NCBI RefSeq assembly: GCF_017163935.1
Contig: NZ_JABVZR010000002.1
Location: 62,001-126,000 of the forward strand
Reading direction: 5' to 3'
DNA length: 64,000 nucleotides
DNA from: Novosphingobium terrae
Lineage (GTDB): Bacteria > Pseudomonadota > Alphaproteobacteria > Sphingomonadales > Sphingomonadaceae
The number at the start of each line of letters is the position of its first letter. The first letter of the stretch is position 1. Below are positions 52,983-61,316 of this stretch, piece by piece. The position numbers were made by a program, and so were the translations under genes. The notes under the pieces are model-generated. The model was not told the DNA's origin. It saw nothing but the letters and a program-made list of their open reading frames with translations, and searched no databases.

Positions 52983-54473
52983 TCACGCAGTTCGCGGCAA
53001 TCTCGAAACCATGCTGAGAGCAATATCCATGCCTTCCAGCTGGTAATGCGGAACAAACATGAACTTGCCCTTATAGTAACCGGGATTTTCATCATCCGGC
53101 ACGATTTCGATACGGGCATCCTTGAGCGGCAGGCGCGCCTTGGTTTCTTCGCTCGACAGCGCCGGAGAGCCGTCGACATATTGCAGAACCCAATTGTGCA
53201 GATCGCGCTGCAGCTGGTCAGCTTCGCGGTTGCCGCCGACCCAATCGCGCACCATGCACTTCAGATAATGCGCGAAACGGCAGCTGGCGAAAATATAAGG
53301 CAGACGCGCCGAAAGGTTCGCATTGGCCGTGGCGTCGGCATTCTCGTAATTCTTCGCGCGATGCAGTGTCTGGGCACCAATAAAGGTGGCCTGATCGCTG
53401 TTCTTGCGATGGATCAGCGCAATCATGCCTGCTGCCGAAAGCTCCGCCTCGCGACGATCGGAAATGGCGATTTCGGTGGGGCACTTGTAGTCCACACCGC
53501 CATCGTCGGTCGGGAAGGTCGCGGTGGGCAGACCTTCAACCGTGCCGCCCGATTCCACACCGCGAATGCGGGTGCACCAGCCATAGGTGTTGAACGCCTC
53601 GGTGATACGCGTGCCCATGGCGTAAGAAGCGTTCAGCCAGAGGTGATGATCGTGCTCACCACCAGTTTCCTCCTCGAAATCAAACTCATCGACCGGCTCG
53701 GTCTTGGCGCCGTAAACCGGACGCCCCAGGAAGCGCGGCATGGTCAGAGAGAGATAGCGGCTGTCCTCGGAGGCGCGGAAGCTGCGCCAGGCGGAATATT
53801 CCTGCGCATCGAACAGCTTGCCCAGATCACGCGGATTGGACAGTTCGGTCCAGCTCTCCATGCCGAACAGCGGCGGCGCGGCAGCGGCGATAAAGGGCGC
53901 ATGCGCGGCCGCACCAATCTTGGCGAGCCCCTTCATCACCTCAAGATTCGGCGCGGTGTGATCGAAATAATAATCACAGACAAAGGCGCCATAAGGCTGG
54001 CCACCCAGCTGGCCGAATTCGGACTCATAGACCTTCTTGAAGAGCGGGCTCTGATCCCATGCCGCGTCGCGATACTGGCGGAACATCTTGCGACACTCCT
54101 CCTTCGACATGTTCATGACACGGATTTTCATATCCTTGCCGGTCGAGGTGTTCATCACCATATAGTGAAGACCGCGCCATGCGCTTTCCAGCGCCTGAAA
54201 CTCTTCATTGTGGATGATCTGATTGACCTGCTCGGTCAGCTTGCGATCCAGCTCGGCGCGCAAGGCGTCGACCGTCGCATAAACATCATCACCGATGATC
54301 GAGGCATTCTCCAGCGCCTGATGCGCCAGAGTCTTGACCGACTCCTCGATGCGGTTCTTGCGGATATCGTCGGCAGGCTTGAACTCCTTCTGGAGCAGCG
54401 CCGTGAAATCATCCAGTTGCGCGCTCTCGGCCTGGAGCGACGCGGTGCCGCCCTGAACTGCTTCCTGTGCCAT
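52983..54473 (-). CDS. tssC: T6SS sheath large subunit TssC (VipB)
   Basis: About 496 residues. Diagnostic segments include EEFQALESAWRGLHYMVMNT, QPYGAFVCDYYFDH, LPRFLGRPVYG-like TMPRFLGRPVYGAKTEPVDEF and the C-terminal LPLKDARIEIVPDDENPGYY. It forms the contractile sheath with TssB, encoded 18 bases upstream. The protein is complete with no sign of truncation. Confidence 0.97.
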   Translation of the reverse strand: MAQEAVQGGTASLQAESAQLDDFTALLQKEFKPADDIRKNRIEESVKTLAHQALENASIIGDDVYATVDALRAELDRKLTEQVNQIIHNEEFQALESAWRGLHYMVMNTSTGKDMKIRVMNMSKEECRKMFRQYRDAAWDQSPLFKKVYESEFGQLGGQPYGAFVCDYYFDHTAPNLEVMKGLAKIGAAAHAPFIAAAAPPLFGMESWTELSNPRDLGKLFDAQEYSAWRSFRASEDSRYLSLTMPRFLGRPVYGAKTEPVDEFDFEEETGGEHDHHLWLNASYAMGTRITEAFNTYGWCTRIRGVESGGTVEGLPTATFPTDDGGVDYKCPTEIAISDRREAELSAAGMIALIHRKNSDQATFIGAQTLHRAKNYENADATANANLSARLPYIFASCRFAHYLKCMVRDWVGGNREADQLQRDLHNWVLQYVDGSPALSSEETKARLPLKDARIEIVPDDENPGYYKGKFMFVPHYQLEGMDIALSMVSRLPRTA

Positions 54474-54491
54474 GTGTCTTGATCCCTGGTC

Positions 54492-55016
54492 TCAGGCCTG
54501 TTCGGCCGAATTGGCTTCACTTTTCGCGGCATCAGCGGAGGAGAGCGCCGACAGCAACGCCGGATCTTTCAGCACCTTTTCAAGCAATTGCTGTGCACCT
54601 TCCTTGCCGTCCATATAGACCAGCAGATCCTGCAACTTCTGGCGGGCCTCAAGCAGTTGCGCCAGAGCAGGCACATTCTTGACCACCTCGCCTGGCAGGA
54701 AATCATTGATCGACTTGAAGGTAAGATCGACAGCCAGCTTGCCGTCACCCGTCAGCGTGTTGTCCACCGCAAAGGCTGCACGCGGCGCGATCGCTTCCAG
54801 ACGCTCATCGAAATTGTCCATATCGAACTCGACGAAATCGCGCTTGGCGACATCCTTCTTGTCGACAAGGCTCTTGCCCGAGAGGTCGGACAGCACGCCC
54901 ATCACAAAGGGCAGTTCGATCTTCTGGCGCGAACCATAGGTCTCAACCTCATATTCAATGTGAACACGAGGCGCCCGATTCTCCTTGATGAAGCGCTGGC
55001 CGCTCTTTGCAATCAT
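54492..55016 (-). CDS. tssB: T6SS sheath small subunit TssB (VipA)
   Basis: About 174 residues from ATG 55016, with GGTGGG upstream. Family features are RVHIEYEVETYGSRQKIELPF, VMGVLSDLSGK, and the C-terminal helix rich in Leu/Gln (LLEARQKLQDLLVYMDGK). It pairs with TssC in the sheath. The gene follows tssA after 76 bases that contain two small inverted repeats. Confidence 0.96.
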   Translation of the reverse strand: MIAKSGQRFIKENRAPRVHIEYEVETYGSRQKIELPFVMGVLSDLSGKSLVDKKDVAKRDFVEFDMDNFDERLEAIAPRAAFAVDNTLTGDGKLAVDLTFKSINDFLPGEVVKNVPALAQLLEARQKLQDLLVYMDGKEGAQQLLEKVLKDPALLSALSSADAAKSEANSAEQA

Positions 55017-55054
55017 TGGTTTTCCCACCTTTTGATTGGCCAGTCATGGCCGTT

Positions 55055-55077
55055 AATTTGTATATTTCCGACAAATT
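55055..55077. promoter_or_regulatory. Inverted repeat AATTTGT/ACAAATT between tssA and tssB
   Basis: Perfect 7-base arms around nine bases, preceded at 55038-55051 by a second small stem (GGCCA/TGGCC). The arms lie in an AT-richer gap. Possible attenuator, RNA-processing site or internal promoter operator. Confidence 0.35.
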
Positions 55078-55092
55078 ATGCCGAAATCATCG

Positions 55093-56064
55093 TCAATATC
55101 GCGAACTATCGTCATTTGACCGGGTTAACAACACAGAACCTGCCTCGGAGACACTGTTGGGAGCAATGTCTTCGAGCAGCGCCATGAAATCCATGCTGAT
55201 CCATCCTCTGACCCGACGTAGGGCAACGAGTATTGGGCTAGTTGGTTCCCGGCGCGCATAATAATCTGAAATTGCGTCGAGCGCGCGGGCCACATCGTCC
55301 CGCGATTCAAGTCGCCCGACCACGCCACGCGGGCCCGAATGCACGGCCTCGCCCGCCTCATCGGGCGCCTTTTCCTCCACCGCATCCTTGGCCCCGGCAT
55401 AGGGCGCCAACAGACGGCGCATGGCATCAATGACCTGATAGGTCGGCTTGAAATCGGTGCCGGTTTCATCGCCCGCATGAGCCATCAGCGCGGCGTCCAC
55501 CCGCTCGATGGATGCACGGATCTGCATCAGCACCTCGATCTTTTCCGCGAAGGCTTCGGGCGGAGTTTCCTCCACCGCATGGCGGAACATGCCGAAACCC
55601 TCAGCGCTATCGCCCTCGGCGTCGAAACGCTCCATATCCTCGGCGGAATAGGAGCCCAGACGCGGATGCTCCACCAGCGTGATACGCTTCAAAGGCCCCA
55701 GAAATGTGCCGATCCGGGCCAGCGATTCACAGGCACCGCGGCGCCCGATAAAGCCGTAATCCTCAAGCGAGGGATGCAGCACATCCCAATAGCGCTCCAT
55801 AAGTCCGGCCAGCATCTCGCAGCCGATGGCAACGGTCTCGATGCGCCCCATGCGCGCGCCGGCACGGGCGAGATAAATCGCCAGCCAGATATCCTTGCTC
55901 AAACGGCTTTGCTGCTCGATCAGCGCGATCGTGCCGCGCCAATCAACAGATTCGGCACCTTCTTCAAAGGCTTGCTCGATCTCCTGACGGTCAGGATGGT
56001 CGAACAGATCCTCGCCGCCCGGCTTCTCATCCGAGACAGGCACCAGCAATTCATCGAGAGTCAT
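55093..56064 (-). CDS. tssA: T6SS protein TssA (ImpA N-terminal family)
   Basis: About 323 residues from ATG 56064 (MTLDELLVPVSDEKPGGEDL), the point where the ImpA family homology starts; the frame is open further to 56109. The N-terminal ImpA domain has DWRGTIALIEQQSRLSKDIWLAIYLARAGAR. The C-terminal part is short (YYARREPTSPILVALRRVRGWI), as in the smaller TssA class that helps initiate baseplate and sheath. It is the first recognised gene of the minus-strand T6SS run, 60 bases after the OmpA-like gene. Confidence 0.92.
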   Translation of the reverse strand: MTLDELLVPVSDEKPGGEDLFDHPDRQEIEQAFEEGAESVDWRGTIALIEQQSRLSKDIWLAIYLARAGARMGRIETVAIGCEMLAGLMERYWDVLHPSLEDYGFIGRRGACESLARIGTFLGPLKRITLVEHPRLGSYSAEDMERFDAEGDSAEGFGMFRHAVEETPPEAFAEKIEVLMQIRASIERVDAALMAHAGDETGTDFKPTYQVIDAMRRLLAPYAGAKDAVEEKAPDEAGEAVHSGPRGVVGRLESRDDVARALDAISDYYARREPTSPILVALRRVRGWISMDFMALLEDIAPNSVSEAGSVLLTRSNDDSSRY

Positions 56065-56124
56065 CACAGGCTGATCGCTCCGCAAAGCCCAAAGTCCCCA
56101 CCGCCCCACAGGGCCAGCAAAGGA

Positions 56125-56835
56125 TCAGGAGGCGAGCCGTGCTTCCACGCGGCGGTTACGGGTGTCGGCAGCGACATGCCCCGGCAGCGGCTGGCTGGAC
56201 CCGAAGCCCTTCACATCGATGCGCGAGGCTTCCACCCCCTGTTGCGAGAGGAAATCCGCCACCGCCTGAGCCCTGCGGCGCGACAGATCCATATTCGTAT
56301 TGAGGTTGCCGCGCGAATCGGTATGCCCCTCGATCAGGAAGCGTTTTCCTGAAAGCTCAGGCATTTGCATCGCCTGCGCAAAGACCCGCGCCTTAGCCAT
56401 GCCATCCGGCGTGATCTGTGCGGAGTTCAGCTTGAAACCGATCATCAGATCGGCATGCCCCGCCCCCGCGACAGGTTGTGTATTTGCTGCGACCAGCGCA
56501 GGCCTTGCAGCCCCCACATGGCTCGCCCTCACGCCGCCATGGCCCGATTTCGCGACAAATCCCTGAGAAGACACAGCTGCAGGCGTGGGCGAAATACCCC
56601 CCGGCGCCTTCTGCCCGCCAGCATTCGGACGGGCGATACGGAAGCCTTCCGTTACCCCCGAATCGCCAGCTGCAGGCTGAACGGATGCATCAGACGAAGC
56701 CCCATCGCACTTGCCTGCGAAGACGCAAAGATAGCCTTGTACCGAAGGCTCGGGAGCCTTTGCAGGGCCGGCAAACGCGGGCGCGGCGAGCATCGCCGTC
56801 AGGCCCGCAAGAGCCGCTGGAATTCCAATTCGCAT
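56125..56835 (-). CDS. OmpA-family peptidoglycan-binding protein, T6SS-associated
   Basis: About 236 residues from ATG 56835. A signal peptide (IPAALAGLTAMLAAPAFA) precedes a low-complexity middle with one Cys pair (YLCVFAGKC). The C-terminal OmpA domain (about 125-236) has FLIEGHTDSRGN, NMDLSRRRAQAVADFL and IDVKGFGSSQPL, including the peptidoglycan-binding Asp/Arg pair. Similar proteins anchor T6SS assemblies to peptidoglycan (TagL/TagN-like role, inferred). It is upstream of tssA on the same strand, and divergent from vgrG across about 175 bases that must contain both promoters. Confidence 0.87.
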   Translation of the reverse strand: MRIGIPAALAGLTAMLAAPAFAGPAKAPEPSVQGYLCVFAGKCDGASSDASVQPAAGDSGVTEGFRIARPNAGGQKAPGGISPTPAAVSSQGFVAKSGHGGVRASHVGAARPALVAANTQPVAGAGHADLMIGFKLNSAQITPDGMAKARVFAQAMQMPELSGKRFLIEGHTDSRGNLNTNMDLSRRRAQAVADFLSQQGVEASRIDVKGFGSSQPLPGHVAADTRNRRVEARLAS

Positions 56836-57010
56836 CAAGCCCTCTTTGCCTAATGAGTCAGTCCCGCCCCAAGCAACTTATCCTAGTTCCGTGTTTTCGT
56901 CAGGACAAGAGCCAATGCCATGAAAACGTCAACAAGCAGCTTTATAGGCTTGCATAACTCGCACAGGATAAGCCAGACACGCCGCTGCTGATTCATGTCG
57001 GAGGCCGATT

Positions 57011-58987
57011 TTGGCTGCTACGTCGAGACTATCGGAAATGTCCGTCGACCTTGGCGATGAGCAGGTCGAACTTGAACGCATCGATTGCATGGAGGGTCTT
57101 AACGCACCCTTTACCATAACAGTCGATCTGTTCGCGCCGCTGGAAATCGATCTTCAGCCGCATCTGGGCAAGCCTTGCGCGCTCAAAGTGCGCGAGGATG
57201 AGGTGCTGCAGCGCTACTTCCACGGCCTGGTCATTTCTGGCGAACATATCGACGAGACCCCCACCGGCCACCGCTATCGCTTGGCCCTGCGCCCCTGGAG
57301 CTATTTCCTCGCGCAGAACCGCGCCATGGCGATCTTTCAGGATCTCAACGCGCAAGACATCATCAGCCAGATTTTCCAGAAGGCGGGTATTGCCGATTTC
57401 GAGTTCAAGCTTTCGGGCACACCGCGCCCGCGCGACTATTGCGTGCAGTATCAGGAAAGCGATTTCGCCTTCACCTCACGGTTAATGGAAGAGGAAGGTT
57501 TCTACTTCTTCTTCCGGCACGAGGCTGATCGTCATGTGATGGTCATCTGCGACGGCCCTGCCTCGCATGTCGCGGGAACGCCCGCCACGCTGGTCTATGC
57601 GCCCAATTCGATCTCGGTCTTTACGGCGGATTCGGTGGAACGCTCCAGCGGCGGGCGGCACCATCTGCAAAGCTGGCGCGAAAAGGTCAGCACACAGGCC
57701 GGATCGCATGTCACCCTGCGCGACTGGGATTTTCGCGCGCCCAACCGCTTTGTCGAAGCCAAGGCACAGGCCGAAGCGCAGCACCCGCGCGACACGCAGG
57801 AAACCTATGTCTATCCGGGCCGCTTCTTCCACGAATCCATCGGCGTGAGTGAGGTGGAAACCCATGGCGGCGAGCGCAGCGACACGCTGATCAGCGCCAT
57901 GCGTGCCCAGCGCCGGGTCTTCACCGGATCATCGCAAGCGGCAGGCCTGTCCTGCGGCTTCAAGGTGACCGTGGCGGACCATCACATCGGGCGGATGAAC
58001 GCCGATTATCTGATCATGTCGGCCTATCACAGCATCACCGCCGAAACCTATCGCAGCGGCTCGCATGCGCATGAGGCCTCCTTCAACACCCGCTTTGAGG
58101 CCATTCCCGCCGACACCACCTTCCACCCCCCGCTCTCCACCCCGCGCCCGATGGTGCAGGGTCTGGAAACCGCCGTGGTCTCCGGCCCCGAGGGCGAGGA
58201 AATCTTCACCGACGACTATGGCCGCGTGAAAGTCCGCTTCCACTGGGACCGCGGCACCACCCCCGGCGAGGCGGCCACCTGCTGGATCCGTGTCTCGCAG
58301 ACCGGTGGCCTCGGCAATCTCATCCTGCCGCGCGTGGGGCATGAGGTGCTGGTCGATTTCCTCGGCGGCGATCCCGATCGCCCGGTGGTGGTGGGCCGCG
58401 TCTTCAACGCCAACCATATGCCGATCTACCCCCTGCCCGCCAACAAGACGCGCGCCCTGTGGCGCACCAAGCGCTATGGCCAGACCGGCGACTACACCAA
58501 CGCGCAACCGCTCGACAGCGGCGCACCCGGCGCCAATGAAATCCGCTTCGAGGACAAGGGCGGCGCCGAGGAAGTCTATGTCCATGCCGAGCGCCTGATG
58601 AACACCCGCATCCGGCTGGACGAAACACATGATGTAGGCCGCAACCAATCGGTCAACATCGGTTTCGACCACGAGGAGAGCGTCTTCCGCGACGAAACGT
58701 TGAAGGTCGGGCGTAATCAGGATGTCCAGATTGTCGAGCAGCGCAAGACCAAGGTGGGCAAGGACGATATTCTCGATGTCGTGCAATCCTTCAAGGTAAC
58801 CGCCAACACCAGCATCGAACTCAAAGTCGGCCAGTCGAGCATCGTGATCAAGCCGACCTCGATCGCGATCAGCGCGCCCAACATCACTGTCAGCGGGCAG
58901 GCTTCCGTGGCAATCGATGCACCGGAAACCTCCGCGGATGGCAAGGGCACGCTGACGCTGACAGGCGGACTCGTCAAAATCAATTGA
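57011..58987 (+). CDS. vgrG: T6SS spike protein VgrG (TssI)
   Basis: About 658 residues. The start is TTG at 57011 with GGAGG 7-8 bases upstream, giving the expected MAATSRL N-terminus; ATG 57038 is the fallback. The gp27-like region includes QYQESDFAFTSRLMEEEGFYF and the gp5-like OB part includes TDDYGRVKVRFHWDR and WIRVSQTGGL. A C-terminal needle of short beta repeats runs to residue 658 (SIVIKPTSIAISAP). No enzyme domain is fused. It forms the trimeric spike for the PAAR protein. It is divergent from the main T6SS run and heads a three-gene set with an unknown gene and the FHA gene. Confidence 0.96.
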   Translation: MAATSRLSEMSVDLGDEQVELERIDCMEGLNAPFTITVDLFAPLEIDLQPHLGKPCALKVREDEVLQRYFHGLVISGEHIDETPTGHRYRLALRPWSYFLAQNRAMAIFQDLNAQDIISQIFQKAGIADFEFKLSGTPRPRDYCVQYQESDFAFTSRLMEEEGFYFFFRHEADRHVMVICDGPASHVAGTPATLVYAPNSISVFTADSVERSSGGRHHLQSWREKVSTQAGSHVTLRDWDFRAPNRFVEAKAQAEAQHPRDTQETYVYPGRFFHESIGVSEVETHGGERSDTLISAMRAQRRVFTGSSQAAGLSCGFKVTVADHHIGRMNADYLIMSAYHSITAETYRSGSHAHEASFNTRFEAIPADTTFHPPLSTPRPMVQGLETAVVSGPEGEEIFTDDYGRVKVRFHWDRGTTPGEAATCWIRVSQTGGLGNLILPRVGHEVLVDFLGGDPDRPVVVGRVFNANHMPIYPLPANKTRALWRTKRYGQTGDYTNAQPLDSGAPGANEIRFEDKGGAEEVYVHAERLMNTRIRLDETHDVGRNQSVNIGFDHEESVFRDETLKVGRNQDVQIVEQRKTKVGKDDILDVVQSFKVTANTSIELKVGQSSIVIKPTSIAISAPNITVSGQASVAIDAPETSADGKGTLTLTGGLVKIN

Positions 58988-59007
58988 AGGCGTTAGCATC
59001 CAGCACC

Positions 59008-59583
59008 ATGAGCGAGTGGCGCAGCATCCATCTGACCCAGGCCCGCCAGGTAGCGGCGCTGATGGGGGTGACCAAAGACCTTCCTGCGCCGGAGGTGTCC
59101 GTGCGCGCCCGCTATGAGGCGCTGAAGGCCGAAGATCCCGCTCAAGCGCTGACCTTTCTGGCCCATGCCCTGCCTCGCTTCGAGGCGATCCTCTGGGCGG
59201 CAGGCATGCTGGCGCAGGCCCATGGCCCTGCCCCATCGCGCAAGCAGCAGACAGTCCGCGCCGCGATCCGCCATTGGGTGGATCGGCAGGACGATGCCGC
59301 CCGCCGTGCCGTTTATGACAGCGCCCAGCCTCTGGCCCGCGATCTGCCGGAACGCAGCCTTGCCGGCGCAATCTTCTACAGCGGTGGCTCGATTGCGCCG
59401 CTGGATACGCCGCCGGTGCTGCCCGTGCCCGGTCTGGCCAATCGGTTGGCCGCCCTCGCGGTGATCGAGGCGGCCTATCTCAGCGGTGACGCGACCGGCT
59501 TTATCGAGGATGCGCTTGAGCAAGCCGAAGCCGTTGCCCAACATGGTGCGACTGCGCAAACCATGGGGCGCAACGCCGCATGA
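59008..59583 (+). CDS. T6SS-locus protein of unknown function between vgrG and the FHA gene
   Basis: About 191 residues from ATG 59008; a TTG at 58984 that overlaps the vgrG stop would add 8 residues. The protein is predicted mostly helical and Ala-rich, without signal or membrane segments. Segments such as LTFLAHALPRFEAILWAAGML and AVYDSAQPLARDLPERSLAGAIFYSGGSIAP recall a small T6SS-associated family that I cannot name with certainty (possibly DUF6931). Its stop overlaps the FHA start by ATGA. Position suggests an adaptor or chaperone for VgrG. Confidence 0.75.
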   Translation: MSEWRSIHLTQARQVAALMGVTKDLPAPEVSVRARYEALKAEDPAQALTFLAHALPRFEAILWAAGMLAQAHGPAPSRKQQTVRAAIRHWVDRQDDAARRAVYDSAQPLARDLPERSLAGAIFYSGGSIAPLDTPPVLPVPGLANRLAALAVIEAAYLSGDATGFIEDALEQAEAVAQHGATAQTMGRNAA

Positions 59584-61310
59584 CGCTCCGCCTCAGCATC
59601 GTCAATGCGAGCCGCTCGACGCTCGACAATGGCGCGCCCACAGAGTTCAGCCTTGATCAGCGCGGTGCGCTGATCGGCCGCTCGCCCGGCGCTGACTGGA
59701 GCCTGCCGGACCCGCGCAACCATATCTCATCGCGCCATTGCGAAATCCGTTTCGAGCATGGCCACTATGTGCTGCATGACACCAGCACCAACGGCACATT
59801 CCTAAACGACCGCACTGACCGGCTGACCCAACAGCATATGCTGCAGGACGGCGATGTGCTGAACATCGGCCATTACCGCATCCGGGTGACAATTGCGCAA
59901 GGCGCCCGCCCTTTCGGCAGCGGCCCGGCGACCACATCACATCACCAAAGCCCCCCACCAGCAGCGAGCGGATGGGACAGCTGGGGAACGCCGCAGCCTG
60001 CTTCCCCCTCGCCGCCCTTTCCGGCAGCGGACAGCGGATGGGGAGCCCCTGCCGCCAGCAAGGATGCTGGCTGGAACCCATTACCCCCGGCATCGGAAGG
60101 CTGGGGCGCCCCGCCGCCTGCCGCACCGGTATCATCAGACTGGGGCACGCCGACACCACCTGCTTCTCAGGGGTGGGGACCACCGCCCTCTTCAGCCGAT
60201 GGCTGGGGGCAGGCACCGCAGAGCGCTTCGGACGGTTGGGGCAGCGTGCCTGTGCCGCCCCCGGTATCGAGCAATGACAGTTGGGCTCCGGCCAGCGGCG
60301 CGGCATCGCCCTCCATGCCGGAGGTCTCCTCGCCATGGGCCAGCGCCACGCCTGCGCCTCCGCAGGCCTCGGGCTGGTCCAGCGCCGCGCCTGATCGCCC
60401 TCCTGCTCCCGCGCCGGACGATATCTGGGGCCGTCTGGCCGAGGGCAATGTGGTGGACTGGGCGCGCGGCGGCTTTGGCCAGCCCATCGACAGCAATCCC
60501 GATCCGCTCGGCCTGAACCCGCAAGGGAAGGACGTGCTGGGCGTCGCGCCCGCCAATCCTTTCGACCGTAGCTCGCCCTGGTCGAACACCCCGCCTGCAC
60601 CAACGGGCGCTCCGGTGGCGGATATGCATTTCGCCATGCCGCCGGTACAAGACGATCCGTTGCCGGTGGCTGTCCCGCAGGCACCGACTCCGGTCACGCC
60701 CGCACCGCCCCCCGCTCCAGCCCCGGATGTGCTGATCGAAGCCTTCCTGCGCGCCGCCGGGGTCGAACATCTGGTGACGCAGCGCAACCCCGCCCTGCTG
60801 GAGCGCGCCGGAAAGCTGTTTCATCGTCTGGTCGCGGGCCTTGTGGTGATGGTTGAAGCGCGCGCGCGGGCGAAATCGCAAATGGGCGCTCAGGCCACGG
60901 CCTTTGAGGTGGATGGCAACAACCCCATCAAATTCTCGCGCCATCCCGAGGATGCGATCACCGCACTGCTCAATGCCCCGGCGCGCGGCTTTCTGGATGC
61001 CGGCCCGGCCATTGAGGAGGCGTTTTTCGACCTCCAGTCGCACCAGCTGGCCACCCTGCGCGCCATGCAAGGCGCCCTGCGCACCACGCTGGACCGCTTC
61101 TCCCCCAGTGCCATCCGCAAGCGCGCCGAACATCGCGGCTTGCTCGCCCGCATCCTGCCGTCCGCGCGCGACGCCGCCTTGTGGCAGGCCTATGAGAAGG
61201 AATTCGGCGGGGTGGCGCAGGGGTCGGATGAGGCCTTTATGGATATGTTCGCCAAGGAATTCCGCCGCGCCTATGAGGAACAGGTGCGCGAACGCCAGTC
61301 ACAACGCTAA
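59580..61310 (+). CDS. tagH: FHA-domain T6SS regulator TagH/Fha
   Basis: About 576 residues. An N-terminal FHA domain (about 5-100) has GALIGRSPGADWSLPD, ISSRHCEI and STNGTFLND, the residues that bind phospho-threonine. Residues about 130-285 form a Pro/Ser linker with many GW/WG units. The C-terminal part (about 375-576) matches the TagH-specific domain: AFLRAAGVEHL, NNPIKFSRHPEDAITALL and LWQAYEKEFGG. In H1-type systems Fha, phosphorylated by PpkA, promotes T6SS assembly. Its stop faces that of the kinase gene 6 bases away. Confidence 0.93.
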   Translation: MTLRLSIVNASRSTLDNGAPTEFSLDQRGALIGRSPGADWSLPDPRNHISSRHCEIRFEHGHYVLHDTSTNGTFLNDRTDRLTQQHMLQDGDVLNIGHYRIRVTIAQGARPFGSGPATTSHHQSPPPAASGWDSWGTPQPASPSPPFPAADSGWGAPAASKDAGWNPLPPASEGWGAPPPAAPVSSDWGTPTPPASQGWGPPPSSADGWGQAPQSASDGWGSVPVPPPVSSNDSWAPASGAASPSMPEVSSPWASATPAPPQASGWSSAAPDRPPAPAPDDIWGRLAEGNVVDWARGGFGQPIDSNPDPLGLNPQGKDVLGVAPANPFDRSSPWSNTPPAPTGAPVADMHFAMPPVQDDPLPVAVPQAPTPVTPAPPPAPAPDVLIEAFLRAAGVEHLVTQRNPALLERAGKLFHRLVAGLVVMVEARARAKSQMGAQATAFEVDGNNPIKFSRHPEDAITALLNAPARGFLDAGPAIEEAFFDLQSHQLATLRAMQGALRTTLDRFSPSAIRKRAEHRGLLARILPSARDAALWQAYEKEFGGVAQGSDEAFMDMFAKEFRRAYEEQVRERQSQR

Positions 61311-61316
61311 ACTTGC

